From positions 1-64,000 of the forward strand of contig CAYFVQ010000121.1 of the NCBI GenBank assembly GCA_964346585.1: a stretch of DNA of 64,000 nucleotides, given 5' to 3'. Shown here one piece after another: positions 8,038 through 17,075 of the stretch. The notes below the pieces were generated by a model. That model was not told where the DNA came from. It worked only from the letters and a program-made list of their open reading frames with translations, and searched no databases. Position 1 is the stretch's first letter. Each line of letters begins with the position of its first letter. A program made the position numbers and the translations under genes. Source of the stretch: SOIA01 sp964346585 (GTDB lineage: Bacteria > Acidobacteriota > Aminicenantia > Aminicenantales > Aminicenantaceae).

Positions 8038-10432
8038 TGCCATGCCATTCCCCTTCCTCTTTCTCGCTTTGGGCTTGGCCGGTGGAATATTATTCTCTTC
8101 CATCCTTTCTCTTCCTTTACTCAGCTGGATTCTCTCTCTAATAGCTTCTCTTGTCTGTGGGTGGCTCTTCTTCTCGATACATAAAAACAGATTGGCATTT
8201 GTATTTATTCTCCTTGGGACATTTCTATTCGGCGCATGCATGCACATTTTCATGGATAGGAATTTCGAAGAAAACTCTCTTCATAGATTAAAACTCACAT
8301 CCTATGCCGACTTTACAGGAAGGCTTTATAAATCTCCCTCTCGCGGACTCGACAGGGATCTTCTCTTCATAAAAGTGGACAAGGTCTTTTATCAGGACCA
8401 AGAGCAGAATCTCAAAGGAAAACTCAGAGTCACAGTGCCCCATTCAGAGGAATTTCCTTCTCCACTTCATCTCTTTGTCCACGACAAAGTCAAGGTTTCC
8501 GCGCGGCTCCTTCCTCAGCAGAGCTTCAGAAATTTCAAAACAGACTCTATGACTTCTTATCTCAAAAGCCAGGATATCCACGCGAGAGCCACCACGAAAA
8601 GTCCTCTCCTCGTGGAACGAATAGAGCCCGGAAAAAAATACTCTCCTCTCCGTCTCATCTCACTCCTTCGTCAAAAGCTTCAAGAGAAAATCGAAAATCA
8701 CTTTCCAGCCGCCGATGATGAACACCCACTCTCTTCCCAAGGAGCTGTTCTCGAGGCTCTTCTTCTCGGAGAAAGGTACAGGATGAATCCCTCAGTTACC
8801 CAATCTCTTCAAAAATCAGGAATTTATCATCTTTTTGCCATATCCGGAGCTCACATCGCTATTTTATCCTTCTTTCTTTTCTCTCTATTCAAATTATTCA
8901 GGATTCCCAATCGAGCTTCCTACCTGATGTTAATGATTTTTCTTCTGTTTTACGCCTTCCTCGTAGAGGGAAGGCCCTCCGTATTCAGAGCCACAATCAT
9001 GACTCTGGCCTTCCTCTTTGGAAAACTCATCTGGAGGAATGTTAATCTCATCAACACACTCTCTATAAGCGCTTTTATCCTTCTCATCCTCAATCCATTC
9101 AGTCTATTTAACGTTGGTTTCCAGCTGACTTTTTCTGCCACACTGACAATCATCCTCTTCTTCCCCAGAATCATTAAACGTCTTCCCAGAACTCCTTTCA
9201 AAATCAGCGAAATACTTGTTCTTTCACTGACAGCCCAACTCGGAGTCTTGCCTTTTGTGGTTAACTCTTTCAACAGGGTGACGTTCTCCTCGCTCATCCT
9301 TAATTTTGCCGCTTTGCCTCTGGTGGCCCTGATCATGGCCTTGGGGTATATTTTTCTCCCTCTCTCATTCATCAGCTCCTTCCTGTCTCAGTACCTGACT
9401 CAGGCCATTCAATTTCTCATCGGTCTTCTCATCAAATCTTCCCGCCTTCTGGACAGCTTTTCCTTCATATCCTATAGGATCCCCACGCCGCATCTCATCA
9501 CCCTCATCGGGTATTTTCTTTTTCTCTATCTACTCCTTCTTCCCTCAAAGATCAGAAGGCAAAAAACGGTTTTAACCCTTCTCTTCTTTGTCTTTTTTGC
9601 TCTCTTGATCATCCATCCCTTTCCTTCATTATCCAAAAACCTCAGGCTCACATTCATCGATGTCGGACAGGGGGAGTCAACACTGGTCGAATTTCCTGGA
9701 AAAAAGAAGATGCTTATCGATGGAGGCGGATTTCCAGAAGGGACATTCGATATCGGGGAAAACGTAGTCTCTCCTTTTCTCTGGAGAAAGGGAATAAAAA
9801 GAATTGATTATTTGGTCCTCACTCACGCTCATCCTGACCATTTGAATGGCTTAAAAGCGATACCTCGGAACTTTAAAGTGCGCGAATTCTGGGAAGCCTT
9901 CAGCCCCACAGAAAGTGAAGATTACACAGAACTCAAGCGAATTCTTCCAAAATCAACTGCAGCTAAAAGACTTTTTCGAGGCGACGGACATCAAGAAAGA
10001 AACGTAAAAATCGAAGTTCTTCATCCTGAACAGAGAGAATTGTCCGTTCCCAGTATTCGCAACGACGACTCTCTTGTTCTCAGGATTAGCTACGGACAGG
10101 TTTCATTTTTCCTTCCTGGAGATATCGGTATCGAATCCGAAAGAAAAATCCTGGAGTATTTTTCAGAGATTGAATGCCAAGTGCTTAAATCTCCACACCA
10201 TGGAAGCCGCTCGTCAAGTTCAGAAGATTTTCTCGAACGTGTTGCTCCTCGCATAGTGGTCATATCAGTGGGTGAAGGGAACAACTATGGTTTTCCCAAT
10301 CAAGAGGTCCTCGAACGATACGAACAGAGGGGAGTCGAAATCTTCCGCACAGATGTTCATGGGGCTGTAGAAATAAGCTCTAACGGCCAGACGCTATCTG
10401 TCCGGACATCCACATCAAAATCAAAAAAATAA
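8018..10432 (+). CDS. comEC: ComEC/Rec2-type DNA internalisation channel
   Basis: Polytopic inner-membrane protein of about 804 residues thought to carry single-stranded DNA into the cytoplasm during natural transformation. The N-terminus is a membrane-embedded DUF4131 region with a soluble insert. A central Competence domain follows, containing GIYHLFAISGAHIAILSFFL and many helices. The C-terminus is a metallo-beta-lactamase fold with FIDVGQGES, THAHPDHLNGL and PHHGSRSS motifs. I favour the ATG at 8018, overlapping the mutase gene by 20 bases; GTG at 7976 would overlap more. With pilT/pilB/pilC at 32-36 kb it could support natural competence, though comEA is not in the window. Confidence 0.93.
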   Translation: MNRSLSNAMPFPFLFLALGLAGGILFSSILSLPLLSWILSLIASLVCGWLFFSIHKNRLAFVFILLGTFLFGACMHIFMDRNFEENSLHRLKLTSYADFTGRLYKSPSRGLDRDLLFIKVDKVFYQDQEQNLKGKLRVTVPHSEEFPSPLHLFVHDKVKVSARLLPQQSFRNFKTDSMTSYLKSQDIHARATTKSPLLVERIEPGKKYSPLRLISLLRQKLQEKIENHFPAADDEHPLSSQGAVLEALLLGERYRMNPSVTQSLQKSGIYHLFAISGAHIAILSFFLFSLFKLFRIPNRASYLMLMIFLLFYAFLVEGRPSVFRATIMTLAFLFGKLIWRNVNLINTLSISAFILLILNPFSLFNVGFQLTFSATLTIILFFPRIIKRLPRTPFKISEILVLSLTAQLGVLPFVVNSFNRVTFSSLILNFAALPLVALIMALGYIFLPLSFISSFLSQYLTQAIQFLIGLLIKSSRLLDSFSFISYRIPTPHLITLIGYFLFLYLLLLPSKIRRQKTVLTLLFFVFFALLIIHPFPSLSKNLRLTFIDVGQGESTLVEFPGKKKMLIDGGGFPEGTFDIGENVVSPFLWRKGIKRIDYLVLTHAHPDHLNGLKAIPRNFKVREFWEAFSPTESEDYTELKRILPKSTAAKRLFRGDGHQERNVKIEVLHPEQRELSVPSIRNDDSLVLRISYGQVSFFLPGDIGIESERKILEYFSEIECQVLKSPHHGSRSSSSEDFLERVAPRIVVISVGEGNNYGFPNQEVLERYEQRGVEIFRTDVHGAVEISSNGQTLSVRTSTSKSKK

Positions 10433-10439
10433 TGGCAAT

Positions 10440-10590
10440 TAGGGGCCGTTCCCCAAAAGGAGAAAAGGGGACAGGCCCCTTTTTTCAGGGACTGTCCCTT
10501 TAAGTCCTTATATTGAGTAGGAATAGGGACTGTCCTTCTTCTTAAAAAAAGGGGCCTGTCCCCTTTTCTCCTTTTGGGGAACGTCCCCTA
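10440..10590. repeat. Large GGGGAC-type inverted repeat
   Basis: Two 46-base arms (10440-10485 and 10545-10590) are reverse complements with a single mismatch, ending TAGGGG-C/A-CGTTCCCC and meeting at runs of T/A. The spacer carries smaller AGGGACTGTCC repeats. It starts 8 bases after the comEC stop and could also act as a transcription terminator. It belongs to the family of GGGGAC/GGGGTC palindromes seen at 20.7, 26.7, 27.4, 38, 40 and 56.6 kb. Confidence 0.85.
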
Positions 10591-10735
10591 ACTGATGAGA
10601 CAAGGTCATCTTTTCGGGTGAGGAACCAAGAAAAAAAATCACTCTTAAAATCCCCTTAAAAGGCGATTTACTCCAGGAACGATACGAATTATTTTATACA
10701 TAGAGCACACGAATAATGCTGAATAATACAAAACT

Positions 10736-10809
10736 GGGTCGGTTCTTGAATCACTGCATTCATACATCCTCCTTTACCCTCCTATCCTCCTTGATTCAAG
10801 AGCCGACCC
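10736..10809. repeat. GGGTC-type inverted repeat
   Basis: 18-base arms GGGTCGGTTCTTGAATCA (10736-10753) and its complement (10792-10809), with one G:T wobble, enclose a 38-base pyrimidine-rich loop. It sits 30 bases upstream of a consensus promoter. The remainder of the 10433-10890 intergenic region holds no gene. Confidence 0.7.
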
Positions 10810-10840
10810 TAAGGCCGGAAAGGAGCCTCACCTCTCAGGA

Positions 10841-10869
10841 TTGACACAAGGATATATTCCAGATATAAT
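10841..10869 (+). promoter_or_regulatory. Consensus sigma-70 promoter
   Basis: TTGACA (10841-10846), a 17-base spacer and TATAAT (10864-10869) match the consensus at every position. The predicted start is near 10876, giving a ~15-base leader with an AAAGGA ribosome-binding site before the ATG at 10891. Confidence 0.85.
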
Positions 10870-10890
10870 AAACAGCACAGAAAAGGAAAA

Positions 10891-11451
10891 ATGAAACTCA
10901 AAAAAATCATTATCGGTATTTCTCTTCCCCTATTCTTTTCCTCAATTCTTCTCTCTCAGAGTATCGTTGAAGTCGCCAGAAAGGAAAGAGAACGAAGAGC
11001 CAGGCTTAAAGGATTAAAAGCTGTGGTGGTGACCAACGCTGATTTGGGAAAAGTCAGAAAAAGAGTAGCTCTGGACACGAGCAATATCGTCATTCCAGCC
11101 AGCGCAACGGCACCTCCAGGTAGATCCATAGATGTAGACACAGCCGAACCCGCTCCGAGTCAACCAGGCCAGCGGAGTCCCAATATCGATACTCAAGAAC
11201 CGGGACAGTCCTCAGCCGAGCAGGCCGAAGCCGACTATTATAAAGCAAGGGAATACACACAATTATTGACTGTAAAGCTGCGTGGGTTGTGGCAGGATTA
11301 CTACAACATGGACGATATGACTGACAGAAACCTCATTCAGAAGCAAATCGCTGAGACATCTCTCCAGATCGAGCAAGCTCAGAAGGATGAAGCTATCGCC
11401 AAGCAAATGATGGAAGATGCGCAGAGAAGAGTGAGAAGGAAGATACCCTAG
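10891..11451 (+). CDS. Secreted protein of unknown function, coiled-coil C-terminus
   Basis: 186 residues with a Sec signal peptide (KKIIIGISLPLFFSSILLSQ, cleavage near residue 23). After a basic segment, RKERERRARLKGLKAVVV, comes a proline/alanine/serine-rich linker (about 70-115) and then a helical, glutamine/glutamate-rich C-terminus with coiled-coil character (about 118-180). No enzyme motif is visible. It has its own consensus promoter, an AAAGGA site and no downstream partner on the same strand. A periplasmic structural or adaptor role is possible, but nothing in the sequence establishes one. Confidence 0.75.
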   Translation: MKLKKIIIGISLPLFFSSILLSQSIVEVARKERERRARLKGLKAVVVTNADLGKVRKRVALDTSNIVIPASATAPPGRSIDVDTAEPAPSQPGQRSPNIDTQEPGQSSAEQAEADYYKAREYTQLLTVKLRGLWQDYYNMDDMTDRNLIQKQIAETSLQIEQAQKDEAIAKQMMEDAQRRVRRKIP

Positions 11452-11528
11452 CTAGAGAAAAGAAAGGGAACCAGAGAATCTAACCTCCACCCTTGTGGTC
11501 AAGATAAACTGAATCCTCACCACTGCAC

Positions 11529-12440
11529 TCACCTAAAATAGATAAAGGAAACCTTCACCCCCAATTCCCGCTCATCTTTTGTATCAGGATTGACCCGGGC
11601 GGGAATAAACGTCTTGTCTGTCGAGATAATCAGGGAAAATTGTTCTTCCTCGCCCAGCATCTCTTTTTTTATTCTGTAGAATTTCTCGAAATGGGCTCTT
11701 CCGGGAATGAACTCTTCCAGGATGACATCATTGACTCTGAAGATGACCTTCTGATCTTTTAAAATGTCTTTCTCCACCCCACCCTTTATGACCAGGAGGG
11801 CATCCCGATGAGGATTGTCCACGACACATCTCGCCTCTTTGCCGGTCCATCTCCATCGCTTGAGATAAGATTCTGGGTCTATCTCAAAACCAAACCATCC
11901 TCCTTCATAAACAATCTCCGGAGTATCTGCGGGAGGAGGATAGACCTTTAACTTTTTTTCATAGATCTTTTTCAGCGGTTTCCCGGCCTTATCCTTAGGG
12001 AAGGAGAGCCCGATGGACAGTTTCAGAGTTTCTGTCTCTTTGAATTCAGGATCAAGCGCATCGATGAAAAGCGGAATATATATCCTCCGCGAGTAGCTGT
12101 ATTCTTGACCTGGTTCCCAGGTGGGAACGGGGATTTCTGGTCTGTGGTTGTCATGGAATATCAGGTTGCTTCCATGCCAGAAGTGTACAAACGCCACTAA
12201 ATTCTGGTCAATTTTTTTAAAATTCCGTTTCAGCCTCCAGGTGTACTGGATTTCGGTGTATAATTTATCGGTCAGGGGAGTATCAGAAAAGCTCACTTCC
12301 ACTTCCATGCCTCTAACAGGAGAATCCCGCATGCAGCAGACAACGACAACTATTATGACTAACATAATAAACACCAGGCTTTTCTTTTTTCTGTTCACCT
12401 TCTTTTCCACCGCATTTCTCTCGGATTGTTTGATAAACAA
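11529..12440 (-). CDS. Membrane-anchored or secreted protein of unknown function
   Basis: 303 residues. A lysine-rich N-terminus precedes a single hydrophobic helix (SLVFIMLVIIVVVVCCM, about 20-37). The CC pair follows a valine rather than a small residue, so a lipobox is doubtful. The rest is soluble, beta-rich and aromatic, with an immunoglobulin-like feel: paired strands such as EVEVSFSDTPLTDKLYTEIQ. No catalytic signature is recognised. It lies downstream of the beta-propeller gene on the same strand with a ~180-base gap, so joint transcription is possible but not shown. Confidence 0.7.
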   Translation of the reverse strand: MFIKQSERNAVEKKVNRKKKSLVFIMLVIIVVVVCCMRDSPVRGMEVEVSFSDTPLTDKLYTEIQYTWRLKRNFKKIDQNLVAFVHFWHGSNLIFHDNHRPEIPVPTWEPGQEYSYSRRIYIPLFIDALDPEFKETETLKLSIGLSFPKDKAGKPLKKIYEKKLKVYPPPADTPEIVYEGGWFGFEIDPESYLKRWRWTGKEARCVVDNPHRDALLVIKGGVEKDILKDQKVIFRVNDVILEEFIPGRAHFEKFYRIKKEMLGEEEQFSLIISTDKTFIPARVNPDTKDERELGVKVSFIYFR

Positions 12441-12622
12441 GTGAGTGTGCGCTCCTAAGCTTTCACGCGGTTCACCCAGGAAAACTCACCAGAGTTTGAC
12501 ACTCGATGAATCTCTGCTCATCCTCACGCTGCTCTGGCGAGCCGCTCTGACTCGAGCTATCTTTTCCTTTTCTTGACGGTCTCGAACTGAATAACCTCAG
12601 CCAAGCAAACCGCTTGAACTCA

Positions 12623-15600
12623 TTAATCCTTGATTTTAATTTTCTCCCCGACAAAAATCCGCGGGATGTTGTTCTCGTTCATCAGCTTGTTCAGAGCGGG
12701 AACCTCCACTTCAATGATTCTGTTTATCCTCTCGATGAGTGCCATCAATGCCTCAGTGTCTTTTTTAACCTGCTGGACCTGGCCTTCAGAAGGAGCGCCC
12801 GTGTATCCGCCAATAGCACTTCCTGTCATGAAAATGCGGCCTCTGACTGAAGCGCGCATTCCCCTCCAACCCAATTCCGGGTCTCCCAAGAGCTTTATCC
12901 GAATGTCTTCGATCTCCTCAGAGACGGCCTTGATCTTCTCCGACACAACCTCCGGAACATCTTTAATTTTCTTCAGAGCTTCGACCTGTCGATCAATCCC
13001 GTTCTTCAGTCTGTCCGCGGCACGGCTCGACGCTGAAAGAAGGGGATACAGCTCTAAAATGCTCATAAGAGCATCATGCTGCGCTTTCCTGTCCGCGAAG
13101 GAAATGTCGATCCGGGGGTCGCCCTCAATTTCTATGCTTTTCGTCATCTCCTGCTCAGCCGCTTTGAGAGTTACTCTGTACTCGCCAGGAAGGACATACG
13201 GACCCCGGGCTCTGAAACGGCGATCCACCGGCGCACCAGGAGCAAACGGAACGGCGTGCCTCAGATCCCATGTGATGCGGTTGATTCCAGCATTTTTCGT
13301 GCCTCTCAATCCTGAAATCTTCTGACCCGCACTGTCCTCTATGATTATCTCGACACTTCCTTTGGCTTCTCCCTTGAGATAATAGCTGATCATGGCCCCT
13401 CGAGGCGGATTGGGAGCAACATAATATTTTTGACCGAGGCTGCCCTTATGGTTATGGGGATTAAACATCGTCGCCTGGCGGATATCAAAAAGGAAAGCCG
13501 GAGAGTCCAGAACCTTTTCTGTCATCTGCTCCAGAGGAGTGATGTCATCCAGGATCCATATACTCCGACCATGTGTTCCGAAAATCAGGTCATTCTCTCT
13601 CGGGTGAATCGCGATATCGTCCACTGGAACTACAGGGAAGTCATTCTTGAATTTCACCCAGCTCTTCCCTTTGTCGATCGAGAAGTAGGCTCCTCTCTCT
13701 GTCCCGACGAAGAGGAGATTCGCGTTTCTCGGGTGTTCCCTGATCACATTCACGGTTCCTCCCTCAGGAAGGTTTCCAGATATACTTTTCCAGCTTTCTC
13801 CATAATCGGTTGTCATGAACACATAAGCCTTGAAGTCGTTGTTGCGGTGACCGTCCAGTGTGACATAAGCTGTCCCTTCATTAGCGCTGGACGCCACGAT
13901 GCGGGTGACATAGGTGTATTTCGGCACGCCTGGAACCTTCCCGATGACATTCTTCCATGTTTTTCCGCCATCGCGAGAGACCTGGATATTGCCGTCATCC
14001 GTCCCCACATACAGGAGGCCTTCTTTGATCGAAGATTCGGAAATGGTGGTGATGTCTCCGTAGTAGGAGATGCCATCATGACGAGATAGGGTGCTTTCAT
14101 CAGGGAGAACACCCATGAGCTGGAGCTTCTCTCTATCCTGCTGAGTTGTCAGGTCGATCGAAGCTTCCCATGTTTCTCCCCGGTCTTTCGATTTAAAAAG
14201 TTTGTTTCCTCCATAATATATTGTCTTATGATCATGCGGAGATATCAAAATCGGCGAATTCCAGTTGAACCTGTAGGTCTCCGTCTCATCCGCTGGCCTT
14301 GGCCTGATGGATTTACTCTCTCCAGACCTTAAGTCAAGTCTAAAGAGGTTCCCATTCTGAGACTCGGCGTAGATGGTGTTGTAGTCAGTGGGGTCAACCT
14401 GAGTGAAAAAGCCATCTCCGCCCCCGATTCTAAACCAATCTTCATTGGTTACACCCAGCCGGGTCCAAGTCGCGCTCGGCCCTCCCCAGCTCCCGTTGTC
14501 CTGCAAACCTCCATAGACATAGTAGGGCTTGCGCATATCGAAACCGATTTCATAGAACTGTCCGATAGGCATGATGTTGACAAAATCCCAGCTCCTGCCG
14601 CGGTCATAAGAAAAATAGATCCCGCCATCCGAACCGAGGACAACATGGTTGGAATCTTCAGGATTGATCCACATGGCATGATGGTCGCCGTGGATTCCCC
14701 TGACGTAATTCGTGTTAAATGTCTTCCCTCCGTCTTCGGAGACATACATCGAGGCCCCAAGAACCCATATCCTCTGGTCATTGTTAGGGTCGATGCGGAT
14801 CTTACTGTAGTACATGGGCCGGGGATTGGTGCTCGACATCTTTCTCCAGGTTATTCCTTTATCTTCAGAACGGAAAGTCCCTCCAAGTTTATGTTCGACC
14901 AGGGCATAAACGATATTGGGATTGCTGCGATAAACATCGATCCCGATACGGCCCGTTATGCCCTGAGGCAGCCCATTCGTCAGTCGAATCCACGTCTCTC
15001 CACCGTCTGTCGTCTTGTAGAGGCCACTTCCCGGTCCTCCTCCGTTGAAACCCCAGCCACGCCGACGCCTCTGGTAAGCAGCGGCATACAGGGTGTTTGG
15101 GCTCTTGAGGTCTATAGCCACATCCACAAAGCCTGTGTTCTCATCGATGAACTTGGTGTTGGTCCAGGTCTTCCCCCCGTCAGAGGTTTTGAAAAGGCCT
15201 CTTTCCTTGTTCGGTCCCCAGAGATGACCCAGAGCCGCCACATAAACAATGTCAGGATTCCGCGGATGGATGGCAATCCGTCCGATGTGATGCGTATCCT
15301 GAAGCCCCATGTTTTTCCACGTCTTTCCCCCATCCATGGACTTGTACACACCATTGCCCCAGGAGGAGCTCTGACGGTTGTTCGGCTCTCCCGTTCCTGC
15401 CCAGACGATATCCGGGTTCGAAGGAGAAACGGTCACATCTCCTATGGTGCTTGTAACCTGGTCATCAAACATGGGTTCCCAAGTCACACCATTGTTTGTG
15501 GTTTTCCATACACCTCCCGACGCCATCCCTACATAGATAATCTTAGGATTGCTTTCCACGACAGCGAAATCATCAATCCGGCCGCCCATGTTGCACGGGC

Positions 15601-15751
15601 CGATGTTTCTCCATTCGAGTCTGTCAATTATGGATTCCGGAATCACTGGCCCAGGCTTCTTCTTCACCTTTTTTGCGCCAAGAAAAAGGCTGAAGATTAA
15701 ACAGACACAAACAATTAAAACGATACGTGAGAATGGTGATCCCCTTTTCAT
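12623..15751 (-). CDS. Secreted Asp-box beta-propeller protein (sortilin/VPS10-like)
   Basis: 1042 residues beginning with a signal peptide (IVLIVCVCLIFSLFLGA). The first ~750 residues carry at least eleven Asp-box/BNR motifs of the S/T-x-D-x-G-x-T/S-W type, for example TTNNGVTW, SMDGGKTW, TSDGGKTW, SYDRGRSW, SKDRGETW and SIDKGKSW. This indicates one or two beta-propellers of the sortilin/VPS10 and photosystem-stability Ycf48-like superfamily. The C-terminal ~300 residues include a strand-rich region and a helical segment near 900-1030. Such proteins are often labelled glycosyl hydrolase, but no catalytic residues support that. The likely site is periplasm or cell surface. Confidence 0.88.
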   Translation of the reverse strand: MKRGSPFSRIVLIVCVCLIFSLFLGAKKVKKKPGPVIPESIIDRLEWRNIGPCNMGGRIDDFAVVESNPKIIYVGMASGGVWKTTNNGVTWEPMFDDQVTSTIGDVTVSPSNPDIVWAGTGEPNNRQSSSWGNGVYKSMDGGKTWKNMGLQDTHHIGRIAIHPRNPDIVYVAALGHLWGPNKERGLFKTSDGGKTWTNTKFIDENTGFVDVAIDLKSPNTLYAAAYQRRRRGWGFNGGGPGSGLYKTTDGGETWIRLTNGLPQGITGRIGIDVYRSNPNIVYALVEHKLGGTFRSEDKGITWRKMSSTNPRPMYYSKIRIDPNNDQRIWVLGASMYVSEDGGKTFNTNYVRGIHGDHHAMWINPEDSNHVVLGSDGGIYFSYDRGRSWDFVNIMPIGQFYEIGFDMRKPYYVYGGLQDNGSWGGPSATWTRLGVTNEDWFRIGGGDGFFTQVDPTDYNTIYAESQNGNLFRLDLRSGESKSIRPRPADETETYRFNWNSPILISPHDHKTIYYGGNKLFKSKDRGETWEASIDLTTQQDREKLQLMGVLPDESTLSRHDGISYYGDITTISESSIKEGLLYVGTDDGNIQVSRDGGKTWKNVIGKVPGVPKYTYVTRIVASSANEGTAYVTLDGHRNNDFKAYVFMTTDYGESWKSISGNLPEGGTVNVIREHPRNANLLFVGTERGAYFSIDKGKSWVKFKNDFPVVPVDDIAIHPRENDLIFGTHGRSIWILDDITPLEQMTEKVLDSPAFLFDIRQATMFNPHNHKGSLGQKYYVAPNPPRGAMISYYLKGEAKGSVEIIIEDSAGQKISGLRGTKNAGINRITWDLRHAVPFAPGAPVDRRFRARGPYVLPGEYRVTLKAAEQEMTKSIEIEGDPRIDISFADRKAQHDALMSILELYPLLSASSRAADRLKNGIDRQVEALKKIKDVPEVVSEKIKAVSEEIEDIRIKLLGDPELGWRGMRASVRGRIFMTGSAIGGYTGAPSEGQVQQVKKDTEALMALIERINRIIEVEVPALNKLMNENNIPRIFVGEKIKIKD

Positions 15752-16073
15752 GGTTAGTCCTCCTTTATTTTATTCTTTTTGGACAAAGGTTCGGTAAATG
15801 TGATCACTGGGATTTTGAAGTCTGCCGCTATAATTACCACAAGATAAAAGTTAATGTCAAAGGAAAAAGATGGCGTTCCGATGACAACCTGAATCCCCAA
15901 AAAAAGAATCTGTCAGACTGCAGTGAGGCTGCGGAGCGAGACGAGCGTCGGAAGGGGGAAAGCGAAGCTGTTCCCCCTCCGAGGGCTCGCTGGGGAAAAA
16001 GAGGCGTGTTTTTTGAACCCATAAGTCGGAGCATCTTGAAAGAGAAAATCGAATAGTGTATATTCCCCAGAAG
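15752..16073. other. Intergenic region between divergent genes, one GC-rich hairpin
   Basis: This 322-base gap separates the divergently transcribed beta-propeller gene and lpxK, so promoters for both should lie here, though I see no consensus pair. Its notable content is the hairpin at 15935-15991, listed separately. Confidence 0.5.
15935..15991. repeat. GC-rich extragenic hairpin
   Basis: Outer arms AGCGAG and CTCGCT, with CGTCGG/CCGAG and AGGGGGAA/TTCCCCCT pairing inside, give a long imperfect stem in otherwise AT-rich DNA. No T-run follows directly, so a terminator is unlikely. Confidence 0.5.
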
Positions 16074-17066
16074 ATGAAACCTTTTCTTCTTGTCTTTTCC
16101 CTTCTTCACCGCTCAGGGTGCAGGACTAAAAACTGGCTGTACAAATTGCAGGTATTCAAGCCGAAAAGAGCTCCTTTGCCGGTGATTAGTGTGGGCAACA
16201 TTACATTCGGCGGTTCAGGCAAAACTCCCCTCGTCCTCCATTTGCTGACTTTTCTCATCAACAAAGGATACAAACCCGCTTTGATCACCCGAGGGTATCG
16301 AGGAAAATGGGAAAAGAGCGGAGGAATTCTTTCTGACGGAAAAAGTGTTCTCGGCACTTGGCAGGATTCTGGAGATGAGGCGTTCATGGTGGCCTCGGAC
16401 ATCCCCCAGGCCGGGGTATTCATCGGGAAAAACCGCTTGTTTTCCTGCCAGAATGCTAAAGCTTCTGGATTCGAACTGACTGTATTGGATGACGGATTCC
16501 AGCACAGGCGCCTCCACAGAAACTTGGATATCGTCCTCTATGACTCGAGAGAAAAAGTCTCGCTCCGCGAACCCGTATCTTCCCTGGGAAGAGCCGAAAT
16601 TATCCTCATGGAAAGAGGGCACCACGACCAAGAAAAGGAGAGAATAAAGAAATCATTCCCTCAGTCAGCCATTTTTGAATATTCGGTTGAAGGCAAAGGC
16701 TTTTTTAAAGCAGAGAAAAAAGAAGGGGAATCCGGTGAGGAATTTCAGGGGAAAAGAATTATCGCTTTCTGTGGGATTGCCCGCCCGGGAAGGTTTTTAG
16801 CCCTCCTTCACAAAGAAGGCATAAGCCCGGTGGATTTCTTGACATTCTCCGACCACTATTCTTACCCGCCCCACTCCTTGGAAAAAATCTCTAAAAAATT
16901 CAAAAAACTCCGTGCCGACGCTCTCATCACCACGGAAAAAGACATGGTTAAAATAGATCAATCGGATGCTCTTCAAGGTCTGCCGGTGTATTATCTAAAG
17001 ATCGACCTCAGACTTGATGATGAATTCTATTCCGTGTTATCTTCTTTTCTTCAAAATATGGTTTAA
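16074..17066 (+). CDS. lpxK: Tetraacyldisaccharide 4'-kinase
   Basis: Phosphorylates the 4' position of the lipid A disaccharide precursor at the inner face of the inner membrane. About 330 residues. The diagnostic P-loop is ISVGNITFGGSGKTPLV (near residue 40-55), followed by RGYRG, DDGFQHRRL and, near the C-terminus, TTEKDMVK. I chose the ATG at 16074, which has AGAAG upstream, over an in-frame GTG at 16056. The acyltransferase gene starts 9 bases after the stop, so the two form a lipid A modification pair and show that the cell makes lipopolysaccharide. Confidence 0.95.
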   Translation: MKPFLLVFSLLHRSGCRTKNWLYKLQVFKPKRAPLPVISVGNITFGGSGKTPLVLHLLTFLINKGYKPALITRGYRGKWEKSGGILSDGKSVLGTWQDSGDEAFMVASDIPQAGVFIGKNRLFSCQNAKASGFELTVLDDGFQHRRLHRNLDIVLYDSREKVSLREPVSSLGRAEIILMERGHHDQEKERIKKSFPQSAIFEYSVEGKGFFKAEKKEGESGEEFQGKRIIAFCGIARPGRFLALLHKEGISPVDFLTFSDHYSYPPHSLEKISKKFKKLRADALITTEKDMVKIDQSDALQGLPVYYLKIDLRLDDEFYSVLSSFLQNMV

Positions 17067-17075
17067 TCATTGACA

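Noticed and set aside
10590..10625. CTGATGAG followed by a possible stem, hammerhead-ribozyme-like
   Set aside because: The conserved GAAA and the three flanking helices are missing.
13430..14089. Plus-strand open frame of about 220 codons
   Set aside because: Also antisense to the Asp-box gene and without recognisable content.
14645..15700. Long plus-strand open frame of about 350 codons
   Set aside because: Lies wholly antisense to the Asp-box protein gene, whose repeats keep the complementary frame open; no ribosome-binding site or family motif.
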